The position numbers and the translations under genes were made by a program. DNA of 64,000 nucleotides from Stieleria varia (GTDB lineage Bacteria > Planctomycetota > Planctomycetia > Pirellulales > Pirellulaceae). The notes under the pieces were generated by a model. That model was given only the letters and a program-made list of their open reading frames with translations. It was not told the DNA's origin and made no database searches. The DNA is taken from positions 6,758,001-6,822,000 of the forward strand of contig NZ_CP151726.1 of NCBI RefSeq assembly GCF_038443385.1, in the 5' to 3' direction. The stretch's first letter is position 1. Every line of letters starts with the position of its first letter. This document shows, piece by piece, positions 8,957 through 17,277 of this stretch.

Positions 8957-9809
8957 TGCCTTCTTAGTGGCCGCTCGAATTCTCTGTGCGATCGCTCTGC
9001 TGCTGAGCATCACACACCACGGGGCTGCACATGCCGACGACGGGAACAGTCAAGCGGCCGAAGTCACTACAGCCGAAGACACTGCGGCCAAGCCTGCCGA
9101 CGAAGAATCAGAAAAGCCCAAGGAAAGGGCACGGCAAAGCTATCTCGGTCGAGTCTTAGCTCAACCGATGAGCCACATGGGGGCACCGTGGTTGATTCGC
9201 CCCGAGCGTGACGACGAAGAAAACGCGTCGGTTTCTTTCGACCAATTGGAACTCAAGCCCGGAATGAAGGTCTGTGACTTGGGATGCGGAAACGGCTACT
9301 GGACATTGCCCATGGCTCGCAAGGTCGGAACCGAGGGAGCCGTTTACGCAGTGGACATTCAACGCGAGATGTTGCAAAAGCTGCAAGTCCGAGCCGCAAA
9401 ACTGAAAATCGACAACATCGAACCCGTCCTTGGTGCCGTCGATGACCCCAAGTTGCCCGCCGACACGATCGACCTGCTGTTGATGGTCGACGTCTATCAC
9501 GAATTCTCGCATCCCGAGTCCATGCTCTGGGAGATCCGCCGCAGCCTCACCTCCACGGGCGTGGTCGCATTGTTGGAGTATCGTGAGGAAGACCCCAAGG
9601 TGCCGATCAAGCCACTGCACAAGATGTCCAAGTCGCAGATCATGAAAGAGTACGAGGAGAACGGATTCAAACTCGTACGGGAATTCAACGAACTGCCATG
9701 GCAACACTTGATGTTTTTTGCCCGCGACGACAGCCCCCTGCCCGCGATCACCCCCGAACCGACAGCCGAAGTCCTTCAGAAACTCAAGGCATCCGCAGAG
9801 AGCAATTGA
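8910..9809 (+). CDS. Exported class I SAM-dependent methyltransferase
   Basis: About 299 residues. A signal-peptide-like N-terminus (RKKSSAF then a hydrophobic run ending in HHGAAHA) precedes a Glu-Lys-rich linker. The Rossmann methyltransferase fold has motif I VCDLGCGNGYWTLPMA, the acidic end of strand 2 AVYAVDIQ, and motif IV-like IDLLLMVDVYHEF. The substrate cannot be read from the sequence. Homologous planctomycetal proteins are also predicted exports, odd for an enzyme that needs cytoplasmic SAM; the N-terminus could instead be a membrane anchor. In-frame ATGs exist at 8862, 8889 and 8910. I chose 8910 because it gives the most regular signal peptide and the least overlap with the upstream gene. 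Confidence 0.82.
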   Translation: MLSNRTSESPGRKKSSAFLVAARILCAIALLLSITHHGAAHADDGNSQAAEVTTAEDTAAKPADEESEKPKERARQSYLGRVLAQPMSHMGAPWLIRPERDDEENASVSFDQLELKPGMKVCDLGCGNGYWTLPMARKVGTEGAVYAVDIQREMLQKLQVRAAKLKIDNIEPVLGAVDDPKLPADTIDLLLMVDVYHEFSHPESMLWEIRRSLTSTGVVALLEYREEDPKVPIKPLHKMSKSQIMKEYEENGFKLVREFNELPWQHLMFFARDDSPLPAITPEPTAEVLQKLKASAESN

Positions 9810-9830
9810 AGCCCCTAAGGAACTTCGGGT

Positions 9831-9978
9831 AGGTCGAGCTTAGCCGTTTAGGCGAATGCGAGGAAGCCTGTCCGCGCAAGTCAATGATTGGGAATGGCAA
9901 TACGCTTGGCGGGGCACTCGCTATCGACTTGGAAAGTCGAGCGACGATTGTCGTTCGACTTTCCAAGTCGATAGCGAG
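9831..9978 (+). repeat. Dispersed repeat, pieces X and Y (first copy)
   Basis: Piece X (9831-9863, aggtcgagc...ggcgaatgcgagg) is followed by piece Y (9866-9978), which includes a long hairpin. The arms are 24 bases each (9917-9940 and 9955-9978, core ACTTGGAAAGTCGA) with a 14-base loop that can itself pair in part. Both pieces recur at 59469-59572 (Y) and 59891-59923 (X), nearly 50 kb away and in a different arrangement, so they are dispersed repeats and not coding. Short open frames across Y exist at both loci only because the DNA is repeated. Confidence 0.8.
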
Positions 9979-10020
9979 CTCCACCATCCGCCCAAACACA
10001 AGCCTACGCCTTGCCCTGGG

Positions 10021-10256
10021 CTGTTCAAAATTTGGTGTTGACATTGTTTTTTCAGTCCATGTTTTTGTCCCATGCATCGCAATCAGAGTGAGCCTCAGGC
10101 GCTAGCCGTGGGCCGGCACCACAATCCGCCTCAGGCCCACGGCTAGCGCCTGAGGCTCACTGGGGGCCACCAGCCGCGCCGGGAGAGGTGACAGAAACTT
10201 GCGGAGCGCCGCGGCGTCACAACCCCAAATACTGAAGCGCCCAGGCTTGCCCTGGG
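10021..10256 (+). repeat. Modular palindromic repeat element, L-P-R form
   Basis: A left module L (~70 bases, ending ...catgcatcgcaatcag), a 75-base palindrome P (28-base arms agtgagcc...gtgggcc and its complement around a 19-base loop) and a right module R (cgcgccgggagaggtgacag... to about 10256). The same modules recur at 10257, 10411, 10651, 23348 (inverted), 30341-31859 and, in part, 60012. No open frame of interest. Confidence 0.9.
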
Positions 10257-10650
10257 CTGTTCAAAATTTGGTGTTGACAGTGTTTTTTCAGTCCATGTTT
10301 TTGTCCCATGCATCGCAATCAGAGTGAGCCTCAGGCGCTAGCCGTGGGCCGGCACCACAATCCGCCTCAGGCCCACGGCTAGCGCCTGAGGCTCACTGGG
10401 GGCCACCAGCTGGACTGCTCAAAGCTTGGGGTTGACATTGTTTTTTTCAGTCCATGTTTTTGTCCCATGCACCGCAATCAGAGTGAGCCTCAGGCGCTAG
10501 CCGTGGGCCGGCACCACAATCCGCCTCAGGCCCACGGCTAGCGCCTGAGGCTCACTGGGGGCCACCAGCCGCGCCGGGAGAGGTGACAGAAACTTGCGGA
10601 GCGCCGCGGCGTCACAACCCCAAAATATTGAAGCGCCCAGGCTTGTACCG
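10257..10650 (+). repeat. Modular palindromic repeat element, L-P-L-P-R form
   Basis: Two L-P units in tandem (10257-10410 and from 10411) followed by a single R module ending near 10650. The second unit starts with the tggactgctcaaagcttgg variant of L that is also used in the large array at 30341. This is the minimal case of amplification of L-P without R. Confidence 0.88.
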
Positions 10651-10778
10651 GGCCGTTCAAAATTTGGTGTTGACAGTGTTTTTTCAGTCCATGTTTTTGT
10701 GCCATGCATCGCAATCAGAGTGAGCCTCAGGCGCTAGCCGTGGGCCGGCACCACAATCCGCCTCAGGCCCACGGCTAG
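10651..10778 (+). repeat. Modular palindromic repeat element, L and part of P, split by an insertion sequence
   Basis: L module and the first arm, loop and half of the second arm of P. The palindrome is broken at its second CTAG (10775-10778) by the IS1380-type element 10779-12511. The rest of the arm and the R module resume at 12512 and continue to about 12622. Joined across the insertion with one CTAG, the copy is intact. Confidence 0.9.
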
Positions 10779-12511
10779 CCCGGATATTGCATCCATCGGT
10801 TATTGACGCGGGGTTGCGAGTTCGATACGTCCGCTTTTGGGAAATGATTTGATTTTGATGGGGGCTTTCGCAGCGCCGCGCAGAAGGCCCCCCCTCCCCC
10901 AAGCGAATGATTCGCTTCGTGGTTGCGTTTTCCTCGAGGGTTGCCGCCCTTAGTCGCTTCGGCAAAGACGCGCCATGACTTCGTTAAAGAGACTCGCGCT
11001 AGGGCAGTGAGTCGGAAGGTGAAAAATCACTCGCCGACAAGTCACGCGTACTCGCGCGGCAATCTTGAACAGACGCAAGCGGATCGTATCCACACGCATC
11101 CGAGCATGTGTAGTGCCCTGAAGTGCCAACCGGCGGATTCCGTCGACCAACACATACGCCAACGACGACAGAATCAAACGAAACTGATTGGCCATGAAGT
11201 CTGTGCAGCTGGTTCGATCGGCAAACAAACACATCTGTTGTTCCTTGATCCGATTCTCCATTTCACAACGCTGACAATAACGTTCTCGATAGAAATCCTT
11301 CGGGTTCCAAGCAACACTGCAGATCGTTCCAGGATCGAGGATTTGTCGAACCTGTTTGCCGTCCACGCGAGGGCGATGATAAGTCGGCTCGACGATCCCT
11401 TGGGCACTGGGCAGGTTTGTCACGACGAAACGCGGGTTGGCTCCCTTGTCGCCGTGCTCCGCCTTGCCGAGAACCCAGCGATGACGGTCCCATGTTTCCT
11501 GAGTGCGATAACGGAACCACTTGAAAAGCGTTCGCGTGGATTTAAATTTCAAATGCTCAAGTCGAGCACGGGTCATTTCGCAGGCAATATTGCGGATCAA
11601 GACGTTGTTCTTGGGCAATCCGAAGACATAGTAGACGTCGTTTTTATCGCACCAACGCATGAGTCTTTCATCAGAATATCCGCCATCGCCACGTAAAATG
11701 ATTTTCGTCTCCGGCCATCGCGAACGAATCTTTTGAACCAGCAGTTTGGTCACCGCGCGAGCGTGATGGGCTGCGCCAAAACTGCTGGGACGTAAGTAGG
11801 CGACAAGCAACTGATAGCCACAGAACACGTACAGCGGCAGAAAACAGTGGCCGTCGTAGAATCCATTGAAGTAGTTTTTGTCTTGATTGCCGTGCGTCGG
11901 ATCATCTGTGGCATCATAGTCCAACGTGATTTCTTCGGGCGGTTTCTCGTAGCTGTCCAGAAAGGTGTTTACGATTTCTTCGTGGATAGCCAGCATCGCT
12001 TTGCGATCGACACGATTTTCGAAACGTGAATGCGTTGACGGACTGGCCAAAGGAAAGTGTTCGTCGCTGTCATAGTCATTCTGTGCAGGTGTGCGTCCGG
12101 CAGCGACTTGAAAGGCTGCATCATGCCGCAAGTGGGCGTGATCGTTGCCGTCCTCGTAGCCTGCCGCAATTCCAAAGATACGACTGGTCAGGATCTCGGC
12201 CTGCGGATGTGCGGTGTAGATAGGATCGCGTGGATCGGCAATACAAGCGTCGACTCGGCGGATCAGGCCGAGTCGTTGATCGACTTCGCGAAGCAGTAGC
12301 AATCCGGCGTCGGACGTGAGCGTTCCGCCATCAAAATCAAACTCGACAGCTTGGCGACGGAGGCGTTTCAGTGCAGCTCGTTTTCGATTACGCTTTGTCA
12401 TTGCCGAGAGCCTTGGGCTTGGGATGTGTGAAGTGTTGTAACTCCAATGCATACCAGGACTAAGGCTCTTGCGCTATAGGGGGAAACAAATTTTCGGATG
12501 CAATATCCGGG
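10779..12511 (-). mobile_element. IS1380-family insertion sequence, copy 1
   Basis: 1733 bp, bounded by inverted repeats CCCGGATATTGCATCC (left, 10779) and its complement (right, ending 12511), flanked on both sides by the 4-bp duplication CTAG (10775-10778 and 12512-12515). It encodes a single transposase on the minus strand. A second copy of the same length lies at 24362-26094 in the opposite orientation, with only about five base differences seen in the coding part. The target is the second arm of the palindromic repeat P, which remains readable on both sides. Confidence 0.95.
10950..12452 (-). CDS. IS1380-family transposase (copy 1)
   Basis: 500 codons from the first ATG; the more likely start is the ATG at 12401 (MTKRNRKRAALKRLRRQ), giving 483 residues, because the residues before it are poorly protein-like. 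Typical IS1380/DDE_Tnp_1_4 features: FDGGTLTSDAGLLLLREVD near the N-terminus, LDYDATDDPTHGNQ with the first catalytic Asp, and ILRGDGGYSDERLMRWCD with a second catalytic Asp. It differs from copy 2 in one residue that I can see: Phe instead of Val in the SDEH-PLASP segment. The reading frame is intact and the element looks recently active. Confidence 0.93.
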   Translation of the reverse strand: MHWSYNTSHIPSPRLSAMTKRNRKRAALKRLRRQAVEFDFDGGTLTSDAGLLLLREVDQRLGLIRRVDACIADPRDPIYTAHPQAEILTSRIFGIAAGYEDGNDHAHLRHDAAFQVAAGRTPAQNDYDSDEHFPLASPSTHSRFENRVDRKAMLAIHEEIVNTFLDSYEKPPEEITLDYDATDDPTHGNQDKNYFNGFYDGHCFLPLYVFCGYQLLVAYLRPSSFGAAHHARAVTKLLVQKIRSRWPETKIILRGDGGYSDERLMRWCDKNDVYYVFGLPKNNVLIRNIACEMTRARLEHLKFKSTRTLFKWFRYRTQETWDRHRWVLGKAEHGDKGANPRFVVTNLPSAQGIVEPTYHRPRVDGKQVRQILDPGTICSVAWNPKDFYRERYCQRCEMENRIKEQQMCLFADRTSCTDFMANQFRLILSSLAYVLVDGIRRLALQGTTHARMRVDTIRLRLFKIAARVRVTCRRVIFHLPTHCPSASLFNEVMARLCRSD

Positions 12512-12865
12512 CTAGCGCCTGAGGCTCACTGGGGGCCACCAGCCGCGCCGGGAGAGGTGACAGAAACTTGCGGAGCGCCGCGGCGTCACAACCCCAAATA
12601 CTGAACAGCCCAGGCTTGCCCCGGTTCGGAGCACCAACTGGCAGCTACCGTCAACACAAGCACATTGGGAGCAACGCAAACCACAACAGCCCGCAAGGTG
12701 GTCGGCCTGCAGGATGCCCTCTTTTTTTTCGGATCCAGCTACCTCGTTGCCACCGCATCGGACACCCGAGATGGGTTAAACTCTGCCCATCAACGAATCA
12801 TCGGAACCACTGGGTTTCGACTTTGCGACGACATTCCTGCCTCTCTCATTCCCGCCGGTCGATTC
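12512..12865 (+). other. Repeat remainder and upstream region of the MFS gene
   Basis: 12512-12622 is the rest of the interrupted P arm and the R module of the modular repeat. 12623-12865 should contain the promoter of the transporter gene. The transporter frame is open upstream from 12665, but residues encoded there do not resemble the transporter's N-terminus and include a poly-Phe stretch, so I treat it as non-coding. Confidence 0.6.
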
Positions 12866-14449
12866 ATGTCAGACACTCCCGCCGTCAGCCCGAGCCAACA
12901 GTCCTCCATCATGTCTCGCTTGTCGGTCATGATGTTCCTGCAGTTCTTTGCCTGGGGAGCCTGGTTCGCCACGCTTGGGCTGGCCATGACCAACAAAAAC
13001 TTGGGAGCCTTCATTGGCGCGGCCTATGAATCGGCACCCATCGCAGCGATTCTGGCGCCTCTGTTTCTGGGCCTGATCGCCGATCGCTTCTTTGCCTCCG
13101 AAAAAGTGTTCGGGTGCCTGATGATTTTGGGCGGGATCATCATGTTTTCGATTCCGCACTACGCCAACGATGCCAGTGCGTTCGCCGACGCATCGCAAGT
13201 TCAGATCGAAGAAGCCAACCCGACCTTGGATGCCGAGGCAATCGGGAAGCTGTTTGCAAAACAGCAAGCCGAAGAGAACTCGTCCGGCAATATCCTTGGT
13301 TGGTTGATCCTCGCTTACATGCTTTGCTACATGCCAACGCTGGGACTGGGAAACACGATTGCGTTCACCCACATCCCCAGCCAAGACAAGTTTCCAGCGA
13401 TCCGCGTTTGGGGAACCATCGGCTGGATCGCCGCCGGGCTGCTGATCGGCGCCTCCGGATGGGACCGCACCTTCACCATCTTTTGGCTCGGCGCCATCAG
13501 TTCACTTGCATTGGGACTATTCTGTTTTGCGTTGCCCAATACGCCGCCACCGCTCAAGGGCAAAGCGATCAACCTCCGCTCGCTGTTCATGGTCGATGCG
13601 TTCAAGTTGCTCGCCGATTGGAACTTCCTCGTGTTCGCCATTTGCTCCACTTTGATCTGCGTCCCATTGGCGTATTACTACGGCAGCACGTCGCAGTACT
13701 TGGGCAACACCGGATTTCCGGCGGCGGGTGCAACGATGACTTTGGGGCAGATGTCAGAAATCATTTTCATGCTGCTGATTCCATTCTTCTTTCGACGATT
13801 GGGTGTCAAAGGCATGATCCTGATCGGCATGGCCTGTTGGGTCATTCGCTACGGATTGTTCAGCGCCGGTGCGCCGGAGCAAGTCACTTGGATGCTGCTG
13901 TTGGCCGTGGCTCTGCACGGGATCTGCTACGACTTCTTCTTCGTCACCGGATTCATGTACACGGACCAAAAGGCACCGGTGGAGATTCGCGGGCAAGCCC
14001 AGAGTTTGCTCGTGTTCTTGACGCAGGGAGTGGGAATGTTTTTCGGCTACCGAATCATGGCGGCCGGCAGCTTTCTTGGAATCGATCTGGGATGGAAGAT
14101 TGGCGAGTACGGAGAGCAAGTCACCACGGCGGCAACCTTGGCATCGGAGATCGATGAAGCTAGAGGTGAAACAAACATGAGTTTCATCGAAACCTTCACC
14201 AACATGTTCTCTCGCGACTTGCCCGACGGCGTCGACGATCAATTGCTCAGCAGCACAATGTCGCAGTGGCAGAACTTTTGGATGTTCCCCGCGATCATGG
14301 CGGGCATCGTCCTGGTGATCTTTGCCGTCGGATTCTGGGACAAAACCAAGCCACCGGTCGTCGATGCTGGCTCAGACGACGGTTCCGATGGTACGCAACC
14401 TTCTGACCCACTGGTCTCTAGCTCTAATCCCTATGAGCCCTCTGCTTAG
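12866..14449 (+). CDS. MFS transporter, nucleoside:H+ symporter type
   Basis: 527 residues from the ATG at 12866 (MSDTPAVSPSQ). The first helix reads LSVMMFLQFFAWGAWFATLGL, the characteristic beginning of the NupG/nucleoside-permease branch, followed by LAPLFLGLIADRFF and HIPSQDKFPAIRVWGTIGWIAAGLLIG. About twelve hydrophobic helices are visible, with an extra polar loop between helices 2 and 3 (about residues 88-135) and a polar loop before the last helix. Expected role: proton-driven import of nucleosides or a related small solute through the inner membrane. The C-terminal tail is acidic and Ser-rich. It is bounded upstream by the modular repeat and downstream by a convergent gene. Confidence 0.88.
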   Translation: MSDTPAVSPSQQSSIMSRLSVMMFLQFFAWGAWFATLGLAMTNKNLGAFIGAAYESAPIAAILAPLFLGLIADRFFASEKVFGCLMILGGIIMFSIPHYANDASAFADASQVQIEEANPTLDAEAIGKLFAKQQAEENSSGNILGWLILAYMLCYMPTLGLGNTIAFTHIPSQDKFPAIRVWGTIGWIAAGLLIGASGWDRTFTIFWLGAISSLALGLFCFALPNTPPPLKGKAINLRSLFMVDAFKLLADWNFLVFAICSTLICVPLAYYYGSTSQYLGNTGFPAAGATMTLGQMSEIIFMLLIPFFFRRLGVKGMILIGMACWVIRYGLFSAGAPEQVTWMLLLAVALHGICYDFFFVTGFMYTDQKAPVEIRGQAQSLLVFLTQGVGMFFGYRIMAAGSFLGIDLGWKIGEYGEQVTTAATLASEIDEARGETNMSFIETFTNMFSRDLPDGVDDQLLSSTMSQWQNFWMFPAIMAGIVLVIFAVGFWDKTKPPVVDAGSDDGSDGTQPSDPLVSSSNPYEPSA

Positions 14450-14540
14450 GCTGCAGACATGTGATTTCGCAACGGATCTGGCGAAGGCTTTCCGATACGG
14501 TAGCCGCCTCAGCTCAGAGTCTTACGTCGCGGGCATCTGC

Positions 14541-17168
14541 TTATGACAACGCAGTCTCTAAGAAGACTGCTTGTGAGATTTCGAGGACGGCTCCGGCAGG
14601 TAGCGCCTCAAAGATCACCACATTCACGTCGTTGTCGAGAGGAATCTCGACGGTCACCCAGTTGTCGGACAGAACAGGCACTTGGGTCCTTGAGATCGCC
14701 TGTCCTTCATTCTCAAGCTTGATTCCTACACTTCGTGCTGTACTGTCCCCCGCATTGAAATTCGCAAGTCGGAATCGAAGCAGGAATGTGGGATTCACTG
14801 CCCTTTCGACCCTGTCGATTCTTCCACCAAACCAGCCGCCAAACTCGCTTCCCGCTTCAAAGCGAATCAATGCATCGGAATCGATCGTCAAGTTTCCCCC
14901 GTCATGGAATTCTCCTGGCGCGTAGCTTGCGCTGAGCATGTCAATTCCATCGAGCGCTCCATCAAGCGTCGGCTGGGGCCATTGTGCGGGGGCTGAATTC
15001 ACCGAAGGGACGATGCTGTTGTATAGATCCCGTATCGCTTGATCATGATTTCGCGTTTTGTAGTACTCGCGTCCGCCGACCACATTGCCGCCCGTCAAGC
15101 CTGTAACATAACTGAGGACGTCGACTCCCACGTGGTACGGAGCAATATTGCCATTGTCAATTGCATCGAAGAGACCGTACGGCCCCTGCAGGCCCGGATT
15201 ATTAGTCAAAACGGTTCCGATGAATGACTGCACCGCGCTGGGTAAGAATTGCATCGCAGACGGCACTGCGTACAATGAGCCGATGCCTCCGTGCAATGGA
15301 TTCCCGTTGGTCGACAATCCGGCGACGCCGATATTTCCGCGATACTCGTATCCCATCTCGTCGTAGATTGCCGATGCGCTCGCGAATCCTTGACGTCCGT
15401 TTAGTTGCGCACTGTCCAAATGGGCGATGAGCGTATTGGTCAGCAGAGGTCCGATCGCGGTATCGACATCGTCAAACGTCTGGCTCGACCAAAACGCTTG
15501 GAAAGCTCCCCCTTCGCCTGAGCCCAGCACATCAATCTCGCGGCCTTCTTGAGTAATGTACTTTCTCGTCCTCAATTCTGGGAGGGAGTCGCTGTCAATC
15601 AATCCGTTGACGAACAAATCAACCACGGCAGCACGTGCTTCATCCCCAAAGTTATCGAGCACCCCAGTGCTGCGAACTCCAGTGTTTTCATCGATCGAGT
15701 GATGCAGGCGTTTGTCGCTGCTTTCTGAATCGACCAGATTCGCCATCCCCTGCCGGACCTTAGCGAGAATTTCATTCGCCGTCTGGTGCAGCAGTATTCC
15801 CTCAGGCGTATTGCTAAATCCTGATGCTTCCATCAATCCAATGCCGCTCACCAGATTCGATAGCAGGACGCCATTATCGAAGACATCCGCTGTCGACCTC
15901 TGTGGATTCAGACTGCCCGTCATTGGATCAAAGTGTTGCCATACCAGGAGGCGATTTGCGCCTTGTAGATTCGTGATCGATTCCAGCAGTTTTCCGACGC
16001 GGGCAACGGATTCCACGCGTTCCGACTCGGTCGTTTGAATGAATCCGGAAATGAGTTGAACATCCGCGCTGAACGCGAAACCGATGGGCGCTGGAGAAAC
16101 CAGCGCGTCAGCAATATTTCCTGCTGCGTCGATGGAGTCGATTGGCAACGCAGTGTGACCTGCTACTCCGGCACCTGTCCGAAAGACCGACCAGTTTCGT
16201 GCCACCTGTTGCTTTACCATCTCGCTCTGGGGTTCCGCAGTAGACGTGATGTCCATCGCAAAGACGGTCTCATTCCCAGCAGCGTCGAATGCGTGGTACT
16301 GGATGTTATTGCTGCCTGTTTCAAGTCGAAAGACGCCATACTCGGTGCGTGGAGAATCAACGTTATCTATCACCTCAATCGGGGCGTAGAGAATGGGAGT
16401 GTGTACGAGGCCGGTGCCATTGGGTAATTGGGCAAGGTCTACGGAAACGGTAGGAGGCGTCCGATCAATGGTTCCTGCTGCAATTCCCGAGTACACATAA
16501 TAGAAGTTGAATACGGACTTAAGTCTTAGATCCGCTTGATAGTCTCCGGTGAAGGGTGCATCAACGACGGTGTGCGTCGTGGTTCCCGTCTGAAATGTCG
16601 TCAGTTGTTCGCCGACCCGAATTCGCATTTCTGTCGACGTGATCTCCGGCAACTCATCAATTCCCGAGTAGTCGAATCCAATCGCGATGGCATTCGTCAA
16701 TTCGGGGCCGTCCAGTTCGATCTCGGGGATTTCCAGAGGACCTCTGCCGAGTTGATTGATGACAAGCAATGCATCCAGGGCAGACACGTTACCACTTCGA
16801 TTGACGTCAAGGTGTTCGCTGTATTCTGTTCCCGGCAGACTATTGATGATCAGCAAAGCGTCTAAGGCGGTCGGACTGCCGCTCCGATTGACATCCAGAG
16901 TGGTAAACACTTCTCCAGCCAACATCTGTCGGCCGTCGAGAGCTTCAAGGCGAAGCCCACGTCGTGTGGATCCGACGCGGCAAAGAGAGCGATTTGTGTA
17001 AATCCTATCGACTTGTTTCGCTATCTTGCGTAGGACGGCAGATATAAAATTGCGGATTTTGATCGAGACTCGATGGCGTAAGCGGCGGACGTAGTGAGAT
17101 TGACCCCGAAAAACGAGACGCCTTGTTACCCATGAATTGCTCCTTGGATTCCTCTTTGATCGGCTCAT
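14541..17168 (-). CDS. Exported dockerin type I-domain protein
   Basis: About 875 residues from the ATG at 17168, which has GGGGAG eight bases upstream; the open frame extends to 17300 without a better site. The basic N-terminus is followed by LRLEALDGRQMLAGEV, a planctomycetal export signature of the LExRxLL type. Residues around 85-145 hold two dockerin calcium loops (LDVNRSGSPTALDALLIIN and LDVNRSGNVSALDALLVIN). Unlike classic dockerins they sit at the N-terminal side. The remaining ~700 residues are not recognised; they contain Ig-like beta segments (around 180-270) and a mixed region with HIDENTG-type polar stretches. It is probably a cell-surface or extracellular protein. It lies 109 bases downstream of the GH17-like gene on the same strand, so the two could form an operon. 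Confidence 0.75.
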   Translation of the reverse strand: MSRSKRNPRSNSWVTRRLVFRGQSHYVRRLRHRVSIKIRNFISAVLRKIAKQVDRIYTNRSLCRVGSTRRGLRLEALDGRQMLAGEVFTTLDVNRSGSPTALDALLIINSLPGTEYSEHLDVNRSGNVSALDALLVINQLGRGPLEIPEIELDGPELTNAIAIGFDYSGIDELPEITSTEMRIRVGEQLTTFQTGTTTHTVVDAPFTGDYQADLRLKSVFNFYYVYSGIAAGTIDRTPPTVSVDLAQLPNGTGLVHTPILYAPIEVIDNVDSPRTEYGVFRLETGSNNIQYHAFDAAGNETVFAMDITSTAEPQSEMVKQQVARNWSVFRTGAGVAGHTALPIDSIDAAGNIADALVSPAPIGFAFSADVQLISGFIQTTESERVESVARVGKLLESITNLQGANRLLVWQHFDPMTGSLNPQRSTADVFDNGVLLSNLVSGIGLMEASGFSNTPEGILLHQTANEILAKVRQGMANLVDSESSDKRLHHSIDENTGVRSTGVLDNFGDEARAAVVDLFVNGLIDSDSLPELRTRKYITQEGREIDVLGSGEGGAFQAFWSSQTFDDVDTAIGPLLTNTLIAHLDSAQLNGRQGFASASAIYDEMGYEYRGNIGVAGLSTNGNPLHGGIGSLYAVPSAMQFLPSAVQSFIGTVLTNNPGLQGPYGLFDAIDNGNIAPYHVGVDVLSYVTGLTGGNVVGGREYYKTRNHDQAIRDLYNSIVPSVNSAPAQWPQPTLDGALDGIDMLSASYAPGEFHDGGNLTIDSDALIRFEAGSEFGGWFGGRIDRVERAVNPTFLLRFRLANFNAGDSTARSVGIKLENEGQAISRTQVPVLSDNWVTVEIPLDNDVNVVIFEALPAGAVLEISQAVFLETALS

Positions 17169-17277
17169 GATTCGCTCCCCAGCGCTTTCGAAAGACTGAT
17201 AACCTATCCGTTCAGTCCTAAGTTTATGCGCTGTTTTCTGACGAATTCGGTTTTCCCGAACTGCTGTTGCAGAATGA

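Noticed and set aside
9856-10041. Small gene sharing LSAQVNDW with a frame at 59441
   Set aside because: The match comes from the dispersed repeat Y, not from a conserved protein.
10923-11696. 257-codon frame antisense to the IS1380 transposase (and its twin at 25177-25950)
   Set aside because: It lies wholly inside the transposase gene on the other strand and exists twice only because the IS exists twice.
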